This document shows positions 1 through 7,238 of a stretch of DNA of 30,920 nucleotides, piece after piece; the stretch's first letter is position 1, and each line of letters starts with the position of its first letter. The stretch is from Lachnospiraceae bacterium (GTDB lineage Bacteria > Bacillota > Clostridia > Lachnospirales > Lachnospiraceae). The stretch is from the NCBI GenBank assembly GCA_900752065.1, contig CAADTT010000003.1:1-30920 (forward strand), written 5' to 3'. The notes under the pieces are model-generated. The model ran no database searches, was not told the DNA's origin, and was given only the letters and a program-made list of their open reading frames with translations. Position numbers and translations under genes: made by a program.

Positions 1-7
1 GTTTTTT

Positions 8-313
8 ATGTTAAAAGAAACATGGGAAACACGGAAAGAAAACGATCCTATCAGAATGGAGATTATCCGCGCTGTAATGCAGATTAGTACAACAGAAAGA
101 CTTAAACTTATTCTGTCGTTTGCAAAAAGGGCAAATGATAAAGAGAGCGCGGATAGACCTATGGATATTATGGAGATTGCCGGTATGTTAGATTTTGCCG
201 ATGTTGTAAGAGTGCTGGACGCTATAAGCAAAGCTGATATGGCGCAGCTTGCAGCACGCCAGATGAAAGAAACTTTCTCGCAAGCACTTGACTGTTGGAC
301 GGAGGCAGAATGA
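8..313 (+). CDS. Hypothetical protein, possibly 5'-truncated by the window edge
   Basis: A 101-residue, charged, mostly helical-looking protein that I do not recognise. The frame is open to the left edge of the window, and no good ribosome binding site precedes the ATG at 8, so the true start may lie upstream. Its stop codon overlaps the start of the next small gene (ATGATGA context at 310-315), which suggests translational coupling. It is the first visible gene of the phage-like element that runs to about 3226. There is no signal peptide or membrane segment. It could be an accessory or regulatory protein of the element, but nothing in the sequence says which. Confidence 0.6.
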   Translation: MLKETWETRKENDPIRMEIIRAVMQISTTERLKLILSFAKRANDKESADRPMDIMEIAGMLDFADVVRVLDAISKADMAQLAARQMKETFSQALDCWTEAE

Positions 314-507
314 TGAAAGAAATTATTTTGGAGTGTATTAAAGAGCTGTACAAGCTCAGCCTTTCGGAGCTGGAAGCGTTTAATGTGGAATGGCAGCGGG
401 AACTTGACCGGACAGGAGCAAAGCCGGAAGTAAAGAAACTGTGCGGCATTATGGTGAAAGCAGTCATTGAGCGGAAAGCACAGAGGGGCAGCAGAGAGAA
501 GCAGTAA
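313..507 (+). CDS. Small hypothetical protein of the phage-like element
   Basis: A 64-residue, lysine/glutamate-rich, probably helical protein with no family I recognise. I chose the ATG at 313 because GGAGG at 301-305 lies 7 bases upstream. The ATG at 310 would be too close, and a TTG at 295 has no ribosome binding site. It overlaps the end of the preceding gene, so the two are probably co-transcribed. A cysteine-containing segment (KKLCGIMVKAVIE) sits near residue 45. Function is unknown. Confidence 0.55.
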   Translation: MKEIILECIKELYKLSLSELEAFNVEWQRELDRTGAKPEVKKLCGIMVKAVIERKAQRGSREKQ

Positions 508-623
508 ATAACTCCGCTGCCCTTCCGGGAAAGGTGCGCCAACACCGGATCCGGACGGCGGTGGAATGTTGAAAAATGTTGAAGCGAAAATTATGTGCGA
601 CGTCGCACAGGAAGGAGCGCAGA

Positions 624-785
624 ATGAGCATAAAAATCAAGATTTCAGCAACAACAGAGCGGGAGCGATCCAATACTTTACATGAATTAAAACCCATAAT
701 CAGACGGGAAAACCTGCTGTTAAAGGTAAAAAAAGACATGGAAAAAGGCCGTTATTTGGCATACATTGAGAGTAGAGAAAAATAG
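624..785 (+). CDS. Small hypothetical protein, 53 aa
   Basis: Translation from the ATG at 624 gives a very basic 53-residue protein beginning MSIKIKISATTERER. The GGAAGGAG at 610-617 is a good ribosome binding site for this ATG, whereas the in-frame ATG at 576 has none. The start resembles short proteins seen in mobile elements of Clostridia, but I cannot name a family. It lies about 115 bases after the previous gene and directly before the promoter at 787-815, so it closes the upstream transcription unit. Confidence 0.5.
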   Translation: MSIKIKISATTERERSNTLHELKPIIRRENLLLKVKKDMEKGRYLAYIESREK

Positions 786-786
786 G

Positions 787-815
787 TTGAATCATGGCGT
801 TGTATGTGGTATACT
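787..815 (+). promoter_or_regulatory. Sigma-A type promoter with extended -10
   Basis: TTGAAT at 787-792 and TATACT at 810-815 are separated by 17 bases. TGG directly before the -10 box supplies the TGn extension. Transcription would start near 822 and enter the structured leader upstream of the scaffold and capsid genes. The match to the housekeeping consensus is strong, so this unit probably does not depend on the element's own sigma factor. Confidence 0.7.
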
Positions 816-821
816 GTCAGC

Positions 822-912
822 AAATAGCAAGTACCGCAACGGTGACGTTGTAAGCTGTGAGGCGTGAGAAAGCGAACTTTTCAAGGGTTCGGAATCTCAC
901 GTCTTATTTTTT
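822..912 (+). ncRNA. Candidate structured leader or small RNA ending in an intrinsic terminator
   Basis: The segment just downstream of the 787-815 promoter can form three hairpins. The first is CAACG-GTGA-CGTTG, with a GNRA-type loop. The second is CGAAC...GTTCG. Enclosing the second is a closing stem, GGCGTGAGA (861-869) with TCTCACGTC (895-903), followed by TTATTTTTT. The last part is a plausible Rho-independent terminator. Two tandem GTGAG motifs (857-861 and 864-868) compete for the same CTCAC, so alternative folds are possible. It may be a free small RNA of about 90 nt or an attenuator for the capsid genes. I do not recognise an Rfam family. Confidence 0.5.
861..912 (+). terminator. Intrinsic terminator inside the leader of the scaffold/capsid operon
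   Basis: The stem GGCGTGAGA/TCTCACGTC (861-869 with 895-903) encloses a second hairpin and is followed by a U-rich run at 904-912. It lies between a strong promoter and the scaffold gene, so downstream expression would need read-through or antitermination, or another promoter. Confidence 0.55.
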
Positions 913-929
913 ATGTGGCAGCAGGACAC

Positions 930-1031
930 CCCCGGTCGGGAAAATTGCCGTTTTAATCGGGGAACGGCTGACCGGGGAGGGGACACGACAAAGATGACAA
1001 ACACGATATCGCGTGAGGGGTAGTCCCTCAC
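930..1031 (+). promoter_or_regulatory. Structured 5' untranslated region of the scaffold gene
   Basis: Two further hairpin regions precede the scaffold gene. CCCCGGTC (930-937) pairs with GACCGGGG (970-977) around an inner CCGTT/AACGG stem. GTGAGGG (1013-1019) pairs with CCCTCAC (1025-1031) and ends just upstream of the AAAGGAG ribosome binding site. The 1013-1031 hairpin repeats the GTGAG/CTCAC theme of the upstream terminator, so the strands could interchange. Function as a regulatory leader is inferred. Confidence 0.4.
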
Positions 1032-1047
1032 AGAAAGGAGCATAAAA

Positions 1048-1431
1048 ATGCAGAATTTAGACACAATCAATGATCCTGTCATCAGTAATCCGGAAACGCT
1101 TGACCAGAACAGAACTTATAATTCCGAAGAAGTTTTGGCGTTAATCCAGAATGTACGGGAAGAATTAAGCTCCCAGTATGATAAACAGCTTAAAGGTTTA
1201 CAGGAAAATCTTATAGACGGTCGACGTCATCAGGCAGAGGCGGAACTGAAAGCGATGGGACTTAGACCCGAACTTTCTACTTTGATGGATTTTAGCACAG
1301 AGGATTCCTACTTGGGGGCGATGGAAATCATACAAAAAAGCTTCCTGGGCGAGAAGGTTGTACAGGAACAGAAAAAAGGCGGCCCGGTTAAGGAAGCATT
1401 GCGTAAGGTTATGGGCTTGCCAGTAGAATAG
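1048..1431 (+). CDS. Phage capsid scaffold-like protein (DUF4355-type)
   Basis: A 127-residue acidic, coiled-coil-rich protein. An N-terminal disordered segment is followed by a helical stretch (about residues 25-70) and a C-terminal segment with GGPVKEALRKVMGL. Size, composition and position directly before a major capsid gene fit a phage scaffolding protein of the DUF4355/GPO-like kind, which guides capsid assembly and is then lost. AAAGGAG precedes the ATG by a normal distance. The next gene starts 17 bases after its stop, so scaffold and capsid form a two-gene operon. The family call rests on context and general features more than on a unique motif. Confidence 0.65.
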   Translation: MQNLDTINDPVISNPETLDQNRTYNSEEVLALIQNVREELSSQYDKQLKGLQENLIDGRRHQAEAELKAMGLRPELSTLMDFSTEDSYLGAMEIIQKSFLGEKVVQEQKKGGPVKEALRKVMGLPVE

Positions 1432-1448
1432 AAACGGAGGACAGATAA

Positions 1449-2285
1449 ATGGCTATTAATTTAACGTCGGTTTTTCAGCCGTACACGGACGAAATCTTTG
1501 CAGCAGAGAGCAAAAGGGCCTTGCTGACGAACAATGATTTTATTTGGACGGGCGCGCATACAATCTTTATTTACAAGGTGAGCACGTCCGCGATGAACGA
1601 TTATAAGCGCGCACCGGTTGCGGGCTTCACCGGCTCACGGTATGGGGAAATCAACGGGCTTGATGCCGGAGTTGAAGACTTCACCCTGACAAAAGACCGT
1701 TCCTTTACCTTCGCGATTGATAAGCTAGATGAGGATGAGACGTTGCAGCAGCTCCAGGCGGGATCTGCGCTGGCAAGGCAGCAGCGGGAAGTTGTCATTC
1801 CCGAGATTGACACTTATGTTTACGGCGTCATGGCGGCAAACGCCGGGCATAAACCGGCCGCAATTGCTCTGACCAGCGAAAACATTTACCAGGAAATCAT
1901 CAAGGCCAACAATGCGCTGGATAACGCAGAGGTACCGGAGACAGGGAGAGCACTTCTTGTGACGCCGGACATTTACTTGCTGATGAAACAATGTAAGGAC
2001 ATCATGATGGAAACGGACATTGGAAACGACCTTAGGTTAAGGGGTGTTGTCTCGAACCTGGACGGTCTGACGGTTGTTAAGGTTCCCGCAATCCGGCTTC
2101 CGGAGAAATTCGGCTTTATGATCGCCCATCCGTGCGCGACGGTGGCACCGGTGAAGCTGGAGGATTACAAGATTCACAGAGATCCGCCCGGAATCAGCGG
2201 GTCTCTGGTGGAAGGCCGGATTGTATACGACGCATTTGTCCTTGAGAACAAGGCAAAGGCGATCTATTACCAGGCCACGGCATGA
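1449..2285 (+). CDS. Phage major capsid protein
   Basis: A 278-residue protein beginning MAINLTSVFQPYTDEIFAAES. It resembles the short major capsid proteins of tailed phages of Clostridia, with the usual opening of a conserved N-arm followed by mixed alpha/beta sequence. CGGAGG lies 8 bases upstream of the ATG. It would form the shell of a virion or virion-like particle, with the preceding protein as scaffold. No portal, terminase, protease, head-tail connector or tail gene is visible on either side. The gene is followed by a terminator-like hairpin and a sigma factor gene. The reading frame is intact, so it is not obviously decayed. Confidence 0.75.
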   Translation: MAINLTSVFQPYTDEIFAAESKRALLTNNDFIWTGAHTIFIYKVSTSAMNDYKRAPVAGFTGSRYGEINGLDAGVEDFTLTKDRSFTFAIDKLDEDETLQQLQAGSALARQQREVVIPEIDTYVYGVMAANAGHKPAAIALTSENIYQEIIKANNALDNAEVPETGRALLVTPDIYLLMKQCKDIMMETDIGNDLRLRGVVSNLDGLTVVKVPAIRLPEKFGFMIAHPCATVAPVKLEDYKIHRDPPGISGSLVEGRIVYDAFVLENKAKAIYYQATA

Positions 2286-2292
2286 GTTTGAG

Positions 2293-2330
2293 CGCTCCGG
2301 GTTTTCCTGATGGATTGCCTGGGGCGTTTT
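2293..2330 (+). terminator. Terminator after the capsid gene
   Basis: CGCTCCGGG (2293-2301) can pair over nine positions, including G-U pairs, with CCTGGGGCG (2318-2326), followed by TTTT. It would separate the scaffold/capsid unit from the sigma gene, perhaps incompletely. Confidence 0.5.
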
Positions 2331-2353
2331 GCATTTAGAAAGAGGCGCACGCC

Positions 2354-3226
2354 ATGACGAATGAAGAGCTTGCAGCCCGGATCCAGTCGGGCATAGATGA
2401 AGCGGAAAATATGCTGCAGCTCTGGCAGCAGAACAAGGGACTTATACACAGCGTAGCCCGGAAGTATGCAGCTTATGAAGACATAGAGGATCTGGAGCAG
2501 CAGGGCTACCTGGGGCTTTGTGATGCCGTCCAGGGCTACAGGCCGGAAGAGGGCGCGGCGTTCTCTACTTATGCATTGATCTGGATCAGGCAGAGCATCC
2601 AGCGTTACATTGACGACTGTTCTACAGCGGTGCGCATCCCGGTACACCGCAGGCAGGAGATCGTGAGGTATCACCGAGTATGTTCTTCCTTTGAGAAGAG
2701 CTACGGCAGGAAGCCCACAGACTGGGAAGTCAGCCGCCTTTTGGATGTGAGCCGGGAAACAGTAGACCGGATAAAAGAAGCCGCCGAAATGGGCAGCACG
2801 GCAAGCCTTGACACGCCCATAGGGGAGGATGGAGAGGACACTATAAGCGATCTACAGCCGGGAGCCGCAGACGTGGAAGGAAGCGTTCTGGATGCCGTGC
2901 AGAAGGAGCAGTTAAAGGCCGTGATCTGGCCGCTGGTGGACACTTTGCCGGGAAAACAGCCTGCAATTATCCGGATGCGGTATCAGGAAGGATTGACGCT
3001 CAGAGAGTGCGGGGAGCGTCTGGGGCTGGCCTTGCAGGGCATAAGGACGCACGAGAACAACGCCCTTCGGAGCATGAGATACGGGAGCAGGGCTAAGCAG
3101 CTCCGCCCCTTCCTGGATGATTACATCTACAGCAGGGGCACCCAGGGCAACGGAACCGGGACATTTAACCGTACATGGACCAGCAGCACGGAGCGGGTGG
3201 CGCTGAAGCTGGCGGAGCGGTACTAA
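2354..3226 (+). CDS. Sigma-70 family RNA polymerase sigma factor of the mobile element
   Basis: A 290-residue sigma factor. Region 2 lies at about residues 25-90, including the DLEQQGYLGLCDAV core-binding segment and the FSTYALIWIRQSIQRYI -10 recognition segment. A region 3-like part lies at about 100-145. Region 4 has a helix-turn-helix at about 215-245 (LTLRECGERLGLALQGIRTHE). Regions 1.1 and 1.2 are missing. About 45 C-terminal residues extend beyond region 4, containing GTFNRTWTSSTER. This size and tail are reminiscent of sigma factors carried by prophages and other elements in Lachnospiraceae. It probably directs polymerase to element promoters. The ribosome binding site is weak (AGAGG). 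It is the last gene before the element boundary. Confidence 0.8.
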   Translation: MTNEELAARIQSGIDEAENMLQLWQQNKGLIHSVARKYAAYEDIEDLEQQGYLGLCDAVQGYRPEEGAAFSTYALIWIRQSIQRYIDDCSTAVRIPVHRRQEIVRYHRVCSSFEKSYGRKPTDWEVSRLLDVSRETVDRIKEAAEMGSTASLDTPIGEDGEDTISDLQPGAADVEGSVLDAVQKEQLKAVIWPLVDTLPGKQPAIIRMRYQEGLTLRECGERLGLALQGIRTHENNALRSMRYGSRAKQLRPFLDDYIYSRGTQGNGTGTFNRTWTSSTERVALKLAERY

Positions 3227-3311
3227 AACGGTACTAAAATCTAAGCAAAATGGATATAGAGCGGCAGAAATGCCCTGAATTAAGCAATAAAAACGGGAAA
3301 AACAGAGAAAA

Positions 3312-3450
3312 AAATAAAGAAAAGACCTCTCACACAAGTGGAAGGTCTCGAACACTCGATTCATTTTACGCCGGGAATCGGCGGCAAGCCCTATAGACCT
3401 TGGTTTTGCCTTAGTACACAAAGCAGGCTGCATGTGAGGGCTTTGTAACG
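3312..3450 (-). ncRNA. Candidate small structured RNA gene (6S-like is possible)
   Basis: On the minus strand a good promoter (-35 at 3480-3485, -10 at 3457-3462) would start an RNA near 3450. The RNA ends at a terminator hairpin, AGACCT/AGGTCT (3323-3348), followed by a U-rich run. The roughly 140-nt product has no convincing open reading frame. Its 5' portion (CCCTCACA) can pair with its 3' portion (TGTGAGAGG), giving a long closed rod. Inner hairpins include CGCCG/CGGCG and ACAAAGC/GCTTTGT. End-to-end pairing, size and isolated transcription resemble 6S RNA, but I see no decisive conserved motif. tmRNA, SRP RNA and the common riboswitches do not fit. Confidence 0.5.
3323..3348 (-). terminator. 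Intrinsic terminator of the minus-strand small RNA
   Basis: AGACCT and AGGTCT form the base of a hairpin with an inner CAC/GTG pairing. On the minus strand this is followed by a long T-rich tract (about 3322-3307). It is consistent with the 3' end of a small RNA. Confidence 0.6.
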
Positions 3451-3456
3451 GTTCTG

Positions 3457-3485
3457 AGTATAGCACAGCAGGATAAGGAAAGCAA
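3457..3485 (-). promoter_or_regulatory. Sigma-A type promoter on the minus strand
   Basis: Read on the minus strand, TTGCTT (3485-3480) and TATACT (3462-3457) are 17 bases apart, with TGC before the -10 box as an extended -10. It points away from the threonine aldolase gene, into the candidate small RNA. Confidence 0.65.
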
Positions 3486-3562
3486 GTAGTATTTACAATT
3501 GGATTTTCCGGCAAACAGAGGGACTTGGGGTTGAATGTAACAGAAAAAGATAGAAAAACTCA

Positions 3563-3568
3563 TTGACA
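3563..3568 (+). promoter_or_regulatory. Possible -35 box of the threonine aldolase gene
   Basis: A perfect TTGACA lies 67 bases before the chosen start codon. A TATAAG at 3591-3596 is the best -10 candidate, but the spacing of 22 bases is too long, so the promoter assignment is weak. Confidence 0.3.
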
Positions 3569-3629
3569 GGATAAATGCATTGTGACAAATTATAAGAACA
3601 GTGAAAGTGAAGCAATGGAGGGGAAGATC

Positions 3630-4655
3630 ATGCTGTATTTTACAAATGATTATTCAGAAGGCGCACATGAGAAAATCCTGCAGCGCCTTCTGGATACAAA
3701 CAGGGAGAAGCTTCCGGGATATGGAAGTGACAAATACTGTGAGTCGGCAAAGCAGAAAATCAGGGAGGCATGCGCATGTCCACAGGCAGATATTTACTTT
3801 TTGGCGGGAGGTACACAGACCAATATGACGGTCATTGATGCCATGCTGAAGCCTTACGAGGGTGTTGTCGCTGCCGTGACGGGCCATATCAGCAGCCATG
3901 AGGCGGGTGCAGTGGAGTCTACCGGACATAAAGTTCTGGAAATCGGGCATGACTGTGGAAAACTTTCTGCAAACGTTCTGAGAAAATACCTCCGGGACTT
4001 TTATGAGGACGCAAATCATGAGCATATGGTTTTTCCGGGAATGGTGTATATTTCCCACCCGACAGAATACGGGACACTTTATACGAAGAACGAGCTGGAA
4101 GAATTGTCATCTGTATGCAGGGACTATGAAATTCCCCTCTATCTTGACGGGGCGCGGCTGGGATACGGGCTTGTGAGCCGGGGGACAGATGTGAGACTTG
4201 AAGATATTGCAAAATTTTGCGATGTGTTTTATATTGGAGGAACGAAGGTCGGCGCCCTGTGCGGGGAGGCTGTGGTGTTTACGAAACAGAACACGCCGGC
4301 GCATTTTATGACGCGGATTAAGCAGCACGGGGCGTTACTGGCGAAGGGATGGCTGCTGGGGATACAGTTTGATGTGTTGTTTAGCGATCATCTGTATCTG
4401 CAGATCAGTGAAAATGCAATTTGCATGGCAGAAATTTTAAAGGATGCTTTTCGCGAGAAAGGTTATACCTTTTATCTCGATTCGCCCACAAATCAGATTT
4501 TTATTATTCTGGAAAATGAGAAAATGAAGAAACTTCAGGAAAATGCAGCCTTCAGTTTTTGGGAGAAGGCGGATGAGGATCATACGGTAGTGCGGTTTGC
4601 CACAAGCTGGGCAACGGAAGAGGCAGATGTCAGGAAACTGATTTCTCTTCTATAA
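3630..4655 (+). CDS. Low-specificity L-threonine aldolase (PLP enzyme)
   Basis: A 341-residue fold-type I PLP enzyme of the beta-eliminating lyase/threonine aldolase family. It cleaves L-threonine or L-allo-threonine to glycine and acetaldehyde in the cytoplasm. Visible motifs are the N-terminal NDYSEGAHE, GGTQTN (PLP phosphate site), HISSHEAGA, LDGARLGYG (PLP-binding Asp) and IGGTKVGALCGE, in which Lys206 is the expected Schiff-base lysine. I start at the ATG at 3630 because GGAGGGG (3617-3623) precedes it by 6 bases and family members begin close to this motif. A GTG at 3582 would lie inside a TTGACA-containing promoter region. It follows the element boundary and is co-directional with the next gene. 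Confidence 0.9.
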   Translation: MLYFTNDYSEGAHEKILQRLLDTNREKLPGYGSDKYCESAKQKIREACACPQADIYFLAGGTQTNMTVIDAMLKPYEGVVAAVTGHISSHEAGAVESTGHKVLEIGHDCGKLSANVLRKYLRDFYEDANHEHMVFPGMVYISHPTEYGTLYTKNELEELSSVCRDYEIPLYLDGARLGYGLVSRGTDVRLEDIAKFCDVFYIGGTKVGALCGEAVVFTKQNTPAHFMTRIKQHGALLAKGWLLGIQFDVLFSDHLYLQISENAICMAEILKDAFREKGYTFYLDSPTNQIFIILENEKMKKLQENAAFSFWEKADEDHTVVRFATSWATEEADVRKLISLL

Positions 4656-4737
4656 GAAGGTTTGCAATGGTTCCGAACGGGTGGAAGCAAACGCACGAAG
4701 TAATTTTGGAAAACAAGTAACAGGAGGAGACATAAGT

Positions 4738-6450
4738 ATGAAGTCATCAGAGGATCTGCGCGTGAGCTTACGTGCCATTAACAGAAAAAGCTATCCGGCC
4801 TATAAATCACTGGCGGGAAGTTACAGTTTTGGGAAATATATCTTAAACATTGAACATGTGCAGGGGGATCCCTTTGCGGCGCCGTCCAGGCTCAGTGTGA
4901 AGGTGAATCATAAGATTGCCGGATTTCCGGCGGAATATTACGGGACGAAATGGAATAAGACCGCGCTGGAGGATTATCTGATCCGCCGTTTCCACAAGCA
5001 GGCGGACAGGTTCTGCTTCCAGGCAAAGGGCTCCGGAAAGAGCGGGATCATCACGGTGAGCCGTCCCGGTCAGGAGGTTCTGGAGCGGACAGCCTGTGAA
5101 GTGGGCGGCGATGGGATCACGGTGCGGTTTGAGGTAGGATTTCCGGCAAATGGCCGTACCATCAACGCCACAGAGCTGGAAAAGATTCTTTTTGATTTTC
5201 TCCCGGTGTGCGTGGAGCAGAGTTTGTATTACGCAAAGACGCCGAAGCAGGAGCTGGAAAAGGTCATCTTTCTGGCGGAAGACCAGCAGTATATCCGGGA
5301 AGAGCTGAAAAAGCAGGAGATGGTGGCGTTTATCGCAGACGGCTCCGTATTGCCGAGAGAGAGCGGCGTGTCGGACCGTCCGCTAAAGGACGGCGTACCG
5401 TTCCATGCGCCGGAGACGATGGCTGTGACCCTGCAGCTTCCCCATAAAGGGGCGCTTCGCGGAATGGGAATCAAAAAAGGGATCACCCTGATCGCCGGAG
5501 GCGGCTATCACGGAAAGTCCACACTTTTGAAGGCGCTGGAGAGAGGCGTGTACAATCACATCGCCGGGGACGGCAGAGAGTACGTCATCACCGAGGAGAC
5601 GGCGCTGAAGCTTCGTGCCGAGGATGGGCGGAAGATTACAAACACGGATATTTCTCTGTTCATTAATCACCTGCCAAACGGCAAGGACACGAAAAGCTTC
5701 TGCACGCTGGATGCCAGCGGAAGTACCTCCCAGGCGGCAAATATCGTGGAGGGGATCGAAGCGGGAAGCAGGCTGCTGCTGATTGATGAAGATACTTCCG
5801 CGACAAACTTTATGGTGCGTGACGACCTGATGCAGCGGGTGGTTGCCAGGGAAAAGGAGCCGATCACGCCGTTTCTGGAGAGAGCCTCCGATCTCTATGA
5901 GCAGGCAGGGATTTCCACGATCCTTGTCGTGGGAAGCTGCGGATCGTATTTTTACATCGCAGATAAGATCATACAGATGGACTCTTATCAGGCTGTGGAT
6001 ATCACACACGGGACAAAGGAACTTTTGAAAAGTTATCCGGCTCCCGCAGTGACGGCGCCGGGCTTTCATCTGCCATCCGGAAGGCGCGAGATCGATCTGT
6101 CCGGTTCCGTGCAGAAGAGAAAGACCTACCGGGGAGACGGTTATGTGAAGGAAAGGCTGAAGATCAAGAGAATGGGAAAGACGGCATTCTCCGTAGGAAA
6201 GGAAAATTTGGATCTTCGTTATGTGGAGCAGCTCGTGGACGAGGAGCAGACCCAGACGCTGGCTTATCTGCTGCGCTATGCAAAAGAGCATTATGGAGAA
6301 GGAAAAAATGATGTAAGCAGCGTGGTGAAGGCTCTGGAGCGGATCCTGAAGGCAAAGGGGCTGGCAGGAATCTGCGACGGAGGAAATGTGCCGTCGGGAC
6401 TGGCTATGCCGAGAGTGCAGGAGATTTTTGCATGTTTTAACAGGTATTAA
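4738..6450 (+). CDS. ABC-class P-loop ATPase (COG3044-type)
   Basis: A 570-residue predicted ATPase of the ABC class with no membrane segments. The P-loop is AGGGYHGKSTLL with Lys260. The Walker B segment is LLLIDEDTSATNF with Asp350-Glu351. A long N-terminal domain (about 1-240) precedes the ATPase core, and a C-terminal helical tail ends with an FNRY sequence. The architecture matches the soluble COG3044 proteins, whose cellular role is not established. The start at 4738 is chosen because AGGAGGAG lies 8 bases upstream. A GTG at 4681 has no ribosome binding site. It follows the aldolase gene by 82 bases with no obvious terminator between, so they may be co-transcribed. Confidence 0.85.
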   Translation: MKSSEDLRVSLRAINRKSYPAYKSLAGSYSFGKYILNIEHVQGDPFAAPSRLSVKVNHKIAGFPAEYYGTKWNKTALEDYLIRRFHKQADRFCFQAKGSGKSGIITVSRPGQEVLERTACEVGGDGITVRFEVGFPANGRTINATELEKILFDFLPVCVEQSLYYAKTPKQELEKVIFLAEDQQYIREELKKQEMVAFIADGSVLPRESGVSDRPLKDGVPFHAPETMAVTLQLPHKGALRGMGIKKGITLIAGGGYHGKSTLLKALERGVYNHIAGDGREYVITEETALKLRAEDGRKITNTDISLFINHLPNGKDTKSFCTLDASGSTSQAANIVEGIEAGSRLLLIDEDTSATNFMVRDDLMQRVVAREKEPITPFLERASDLYEQAGISTILVVGSCGSYFYIADKIIQMDSYQAVDITHGTKELLKSYPAPAVTAPGFHLPSGRREIDLSGSVQKRKTYRGDGYVKERLKIKRMGKTAFSVGKENLDLRYVEQLVDEEQTQTLAYLLRYAKEHYGEGKNDVSSVVKALERILKAKGLAGICDGGNVPSGLAMPRVQEIFACFNRY

Positions 6451-6502
6451 ACAAGTCTGCGGTGCGGGGAAAACAGGGATCAGAAGAACAGGCATCATGT
6501 AC

Positions 6503-6536
6503 GGCATCGGAAAGAGCATCTTTCCGATGCCGTTTT
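6503..6536 (+). terminator. Strong intrinsic terminator
   Basis: GGCATCGGAAAG (6503-6514) is perfectly complementary to CTTTCCGATGCC (6520-6531) around a 5-base loop and is followed by GTTTT. It ends the aldolase/ATPase unit. The remaining 180 bases up to the ECF sigma gene hold only a weak promoter-like TTGATT/TATGAA pair near 6581-6608. Confidence 0.85.
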
Positions 6537-6719
6537 GTGTCCGTTTGTCCCTTGTCTCATGAAATTTATTGCAACACTTTTTGATTTATGCGACACTATA
6601 TTTATGAATACATGTATGAGACAGAAGAAGGTTGCGATTCCGCCGGGGGCCGGGATGCAGGAAAGGACGTTTCTTCTGTGATACGATTTTATCGATAAAA
6701 GAAAGCAGGGGGTGAGGCT

Positions 6720-7223
6720 ATGGAACAGGGTCAGGAGCTTGTTCAGAGAGCGAAGATGGGAGATGTGCAGGCATTTTCCAGTTTGTATGAAGGTATTTAC
6801 CAGGATCTGTACCGGTTTGCGTTATATATTTTGAAGAATACCCACGATGCGGAGGATGTGGTCAGCGATACGGTGGCGGATGCCTGGCAGGGAATCCGGA
6901 ATCTGCGCAGGACGGAGTCTTTCAAGGCATGGATTTTTCGGATACTCACAAACAAGTGCCGCCGGAAGCTGCGGCAGTATGTGGATAAGGCAATAGAGCT
7001 GCCGGAGGATCTGACGGCGGAGCCGAGGGACATCGGCAGGGACATCGATGTGCGGCGGGCGTTTGCTGCCCTGTCGGATGAGGAGAGAATGATTCTGGCT
7101 ATGAATATTTTTGGGGGATACAGCAGTCGGGAGATCGGTCGGGCGCTGCATATGAGCGACAATACGGTGCGCTCTAAGCAGAGCCGCGCTTTAAAAAGGA
7201 TGGAAGCCTGTTTGGGGAAATAG
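6720..7223 (+). CDS. ECF-type RNA polymerase sigma factor
   Basis: A 167-residue sigma factor with only regions 2 and 4. Region 2 spans about residues 20-90 (DLYRFALYILKNTHDAEDVVSDT, then FKAWIFRILTNKCRRKLR). Region 4 spans about 115-160, with a helix-turn-helix (YSSREIGRALHMSDNTVRSKQSRALKRM). ECF factors answer envelope signals and are held inactive by a membrane anti-sigma factor. The next gene, 15 bases downstream, encodes a protein with exactly that topology. AGGGGGTGAGG precedes the ATG. Autoregulation of the operon is expected from the family but cannot be shown from the upstream sequence. Confidence 0.92.
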   Translation: MEQGQELVQRAKMGDVQAFSSLYEGIYQDLYRFALYILKNTHDAEDVVSDTVADAWQGIRNLRRTESFKAWIFRILTNKCRRKLRQYVDKAIELPEDLTAEPRDIGRDIDVRRAFAALSDEERMILAMNIFGGYSSREIGRALHMSDNTVRSKQSRALKRMEACLGK

Positions 7224-7238
7224 AGAGGAGGACAATCT

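Noticed and set aside
3216..3240. Direct repeat CGGTACTAAAA as an attachment site
   Set aside because: The repeat is short, tandem and AT-rich, and spans the sigma gene stop. The other end of the element is not in the window, so it cannot be called an att site.
5383..6519. Long minus-strand frame of 378 residues
   Set aside because: It lies opposite the ABC-class ATPase, whose P-loop and Walker B are plain. The minus frame has no start signal and no family features.
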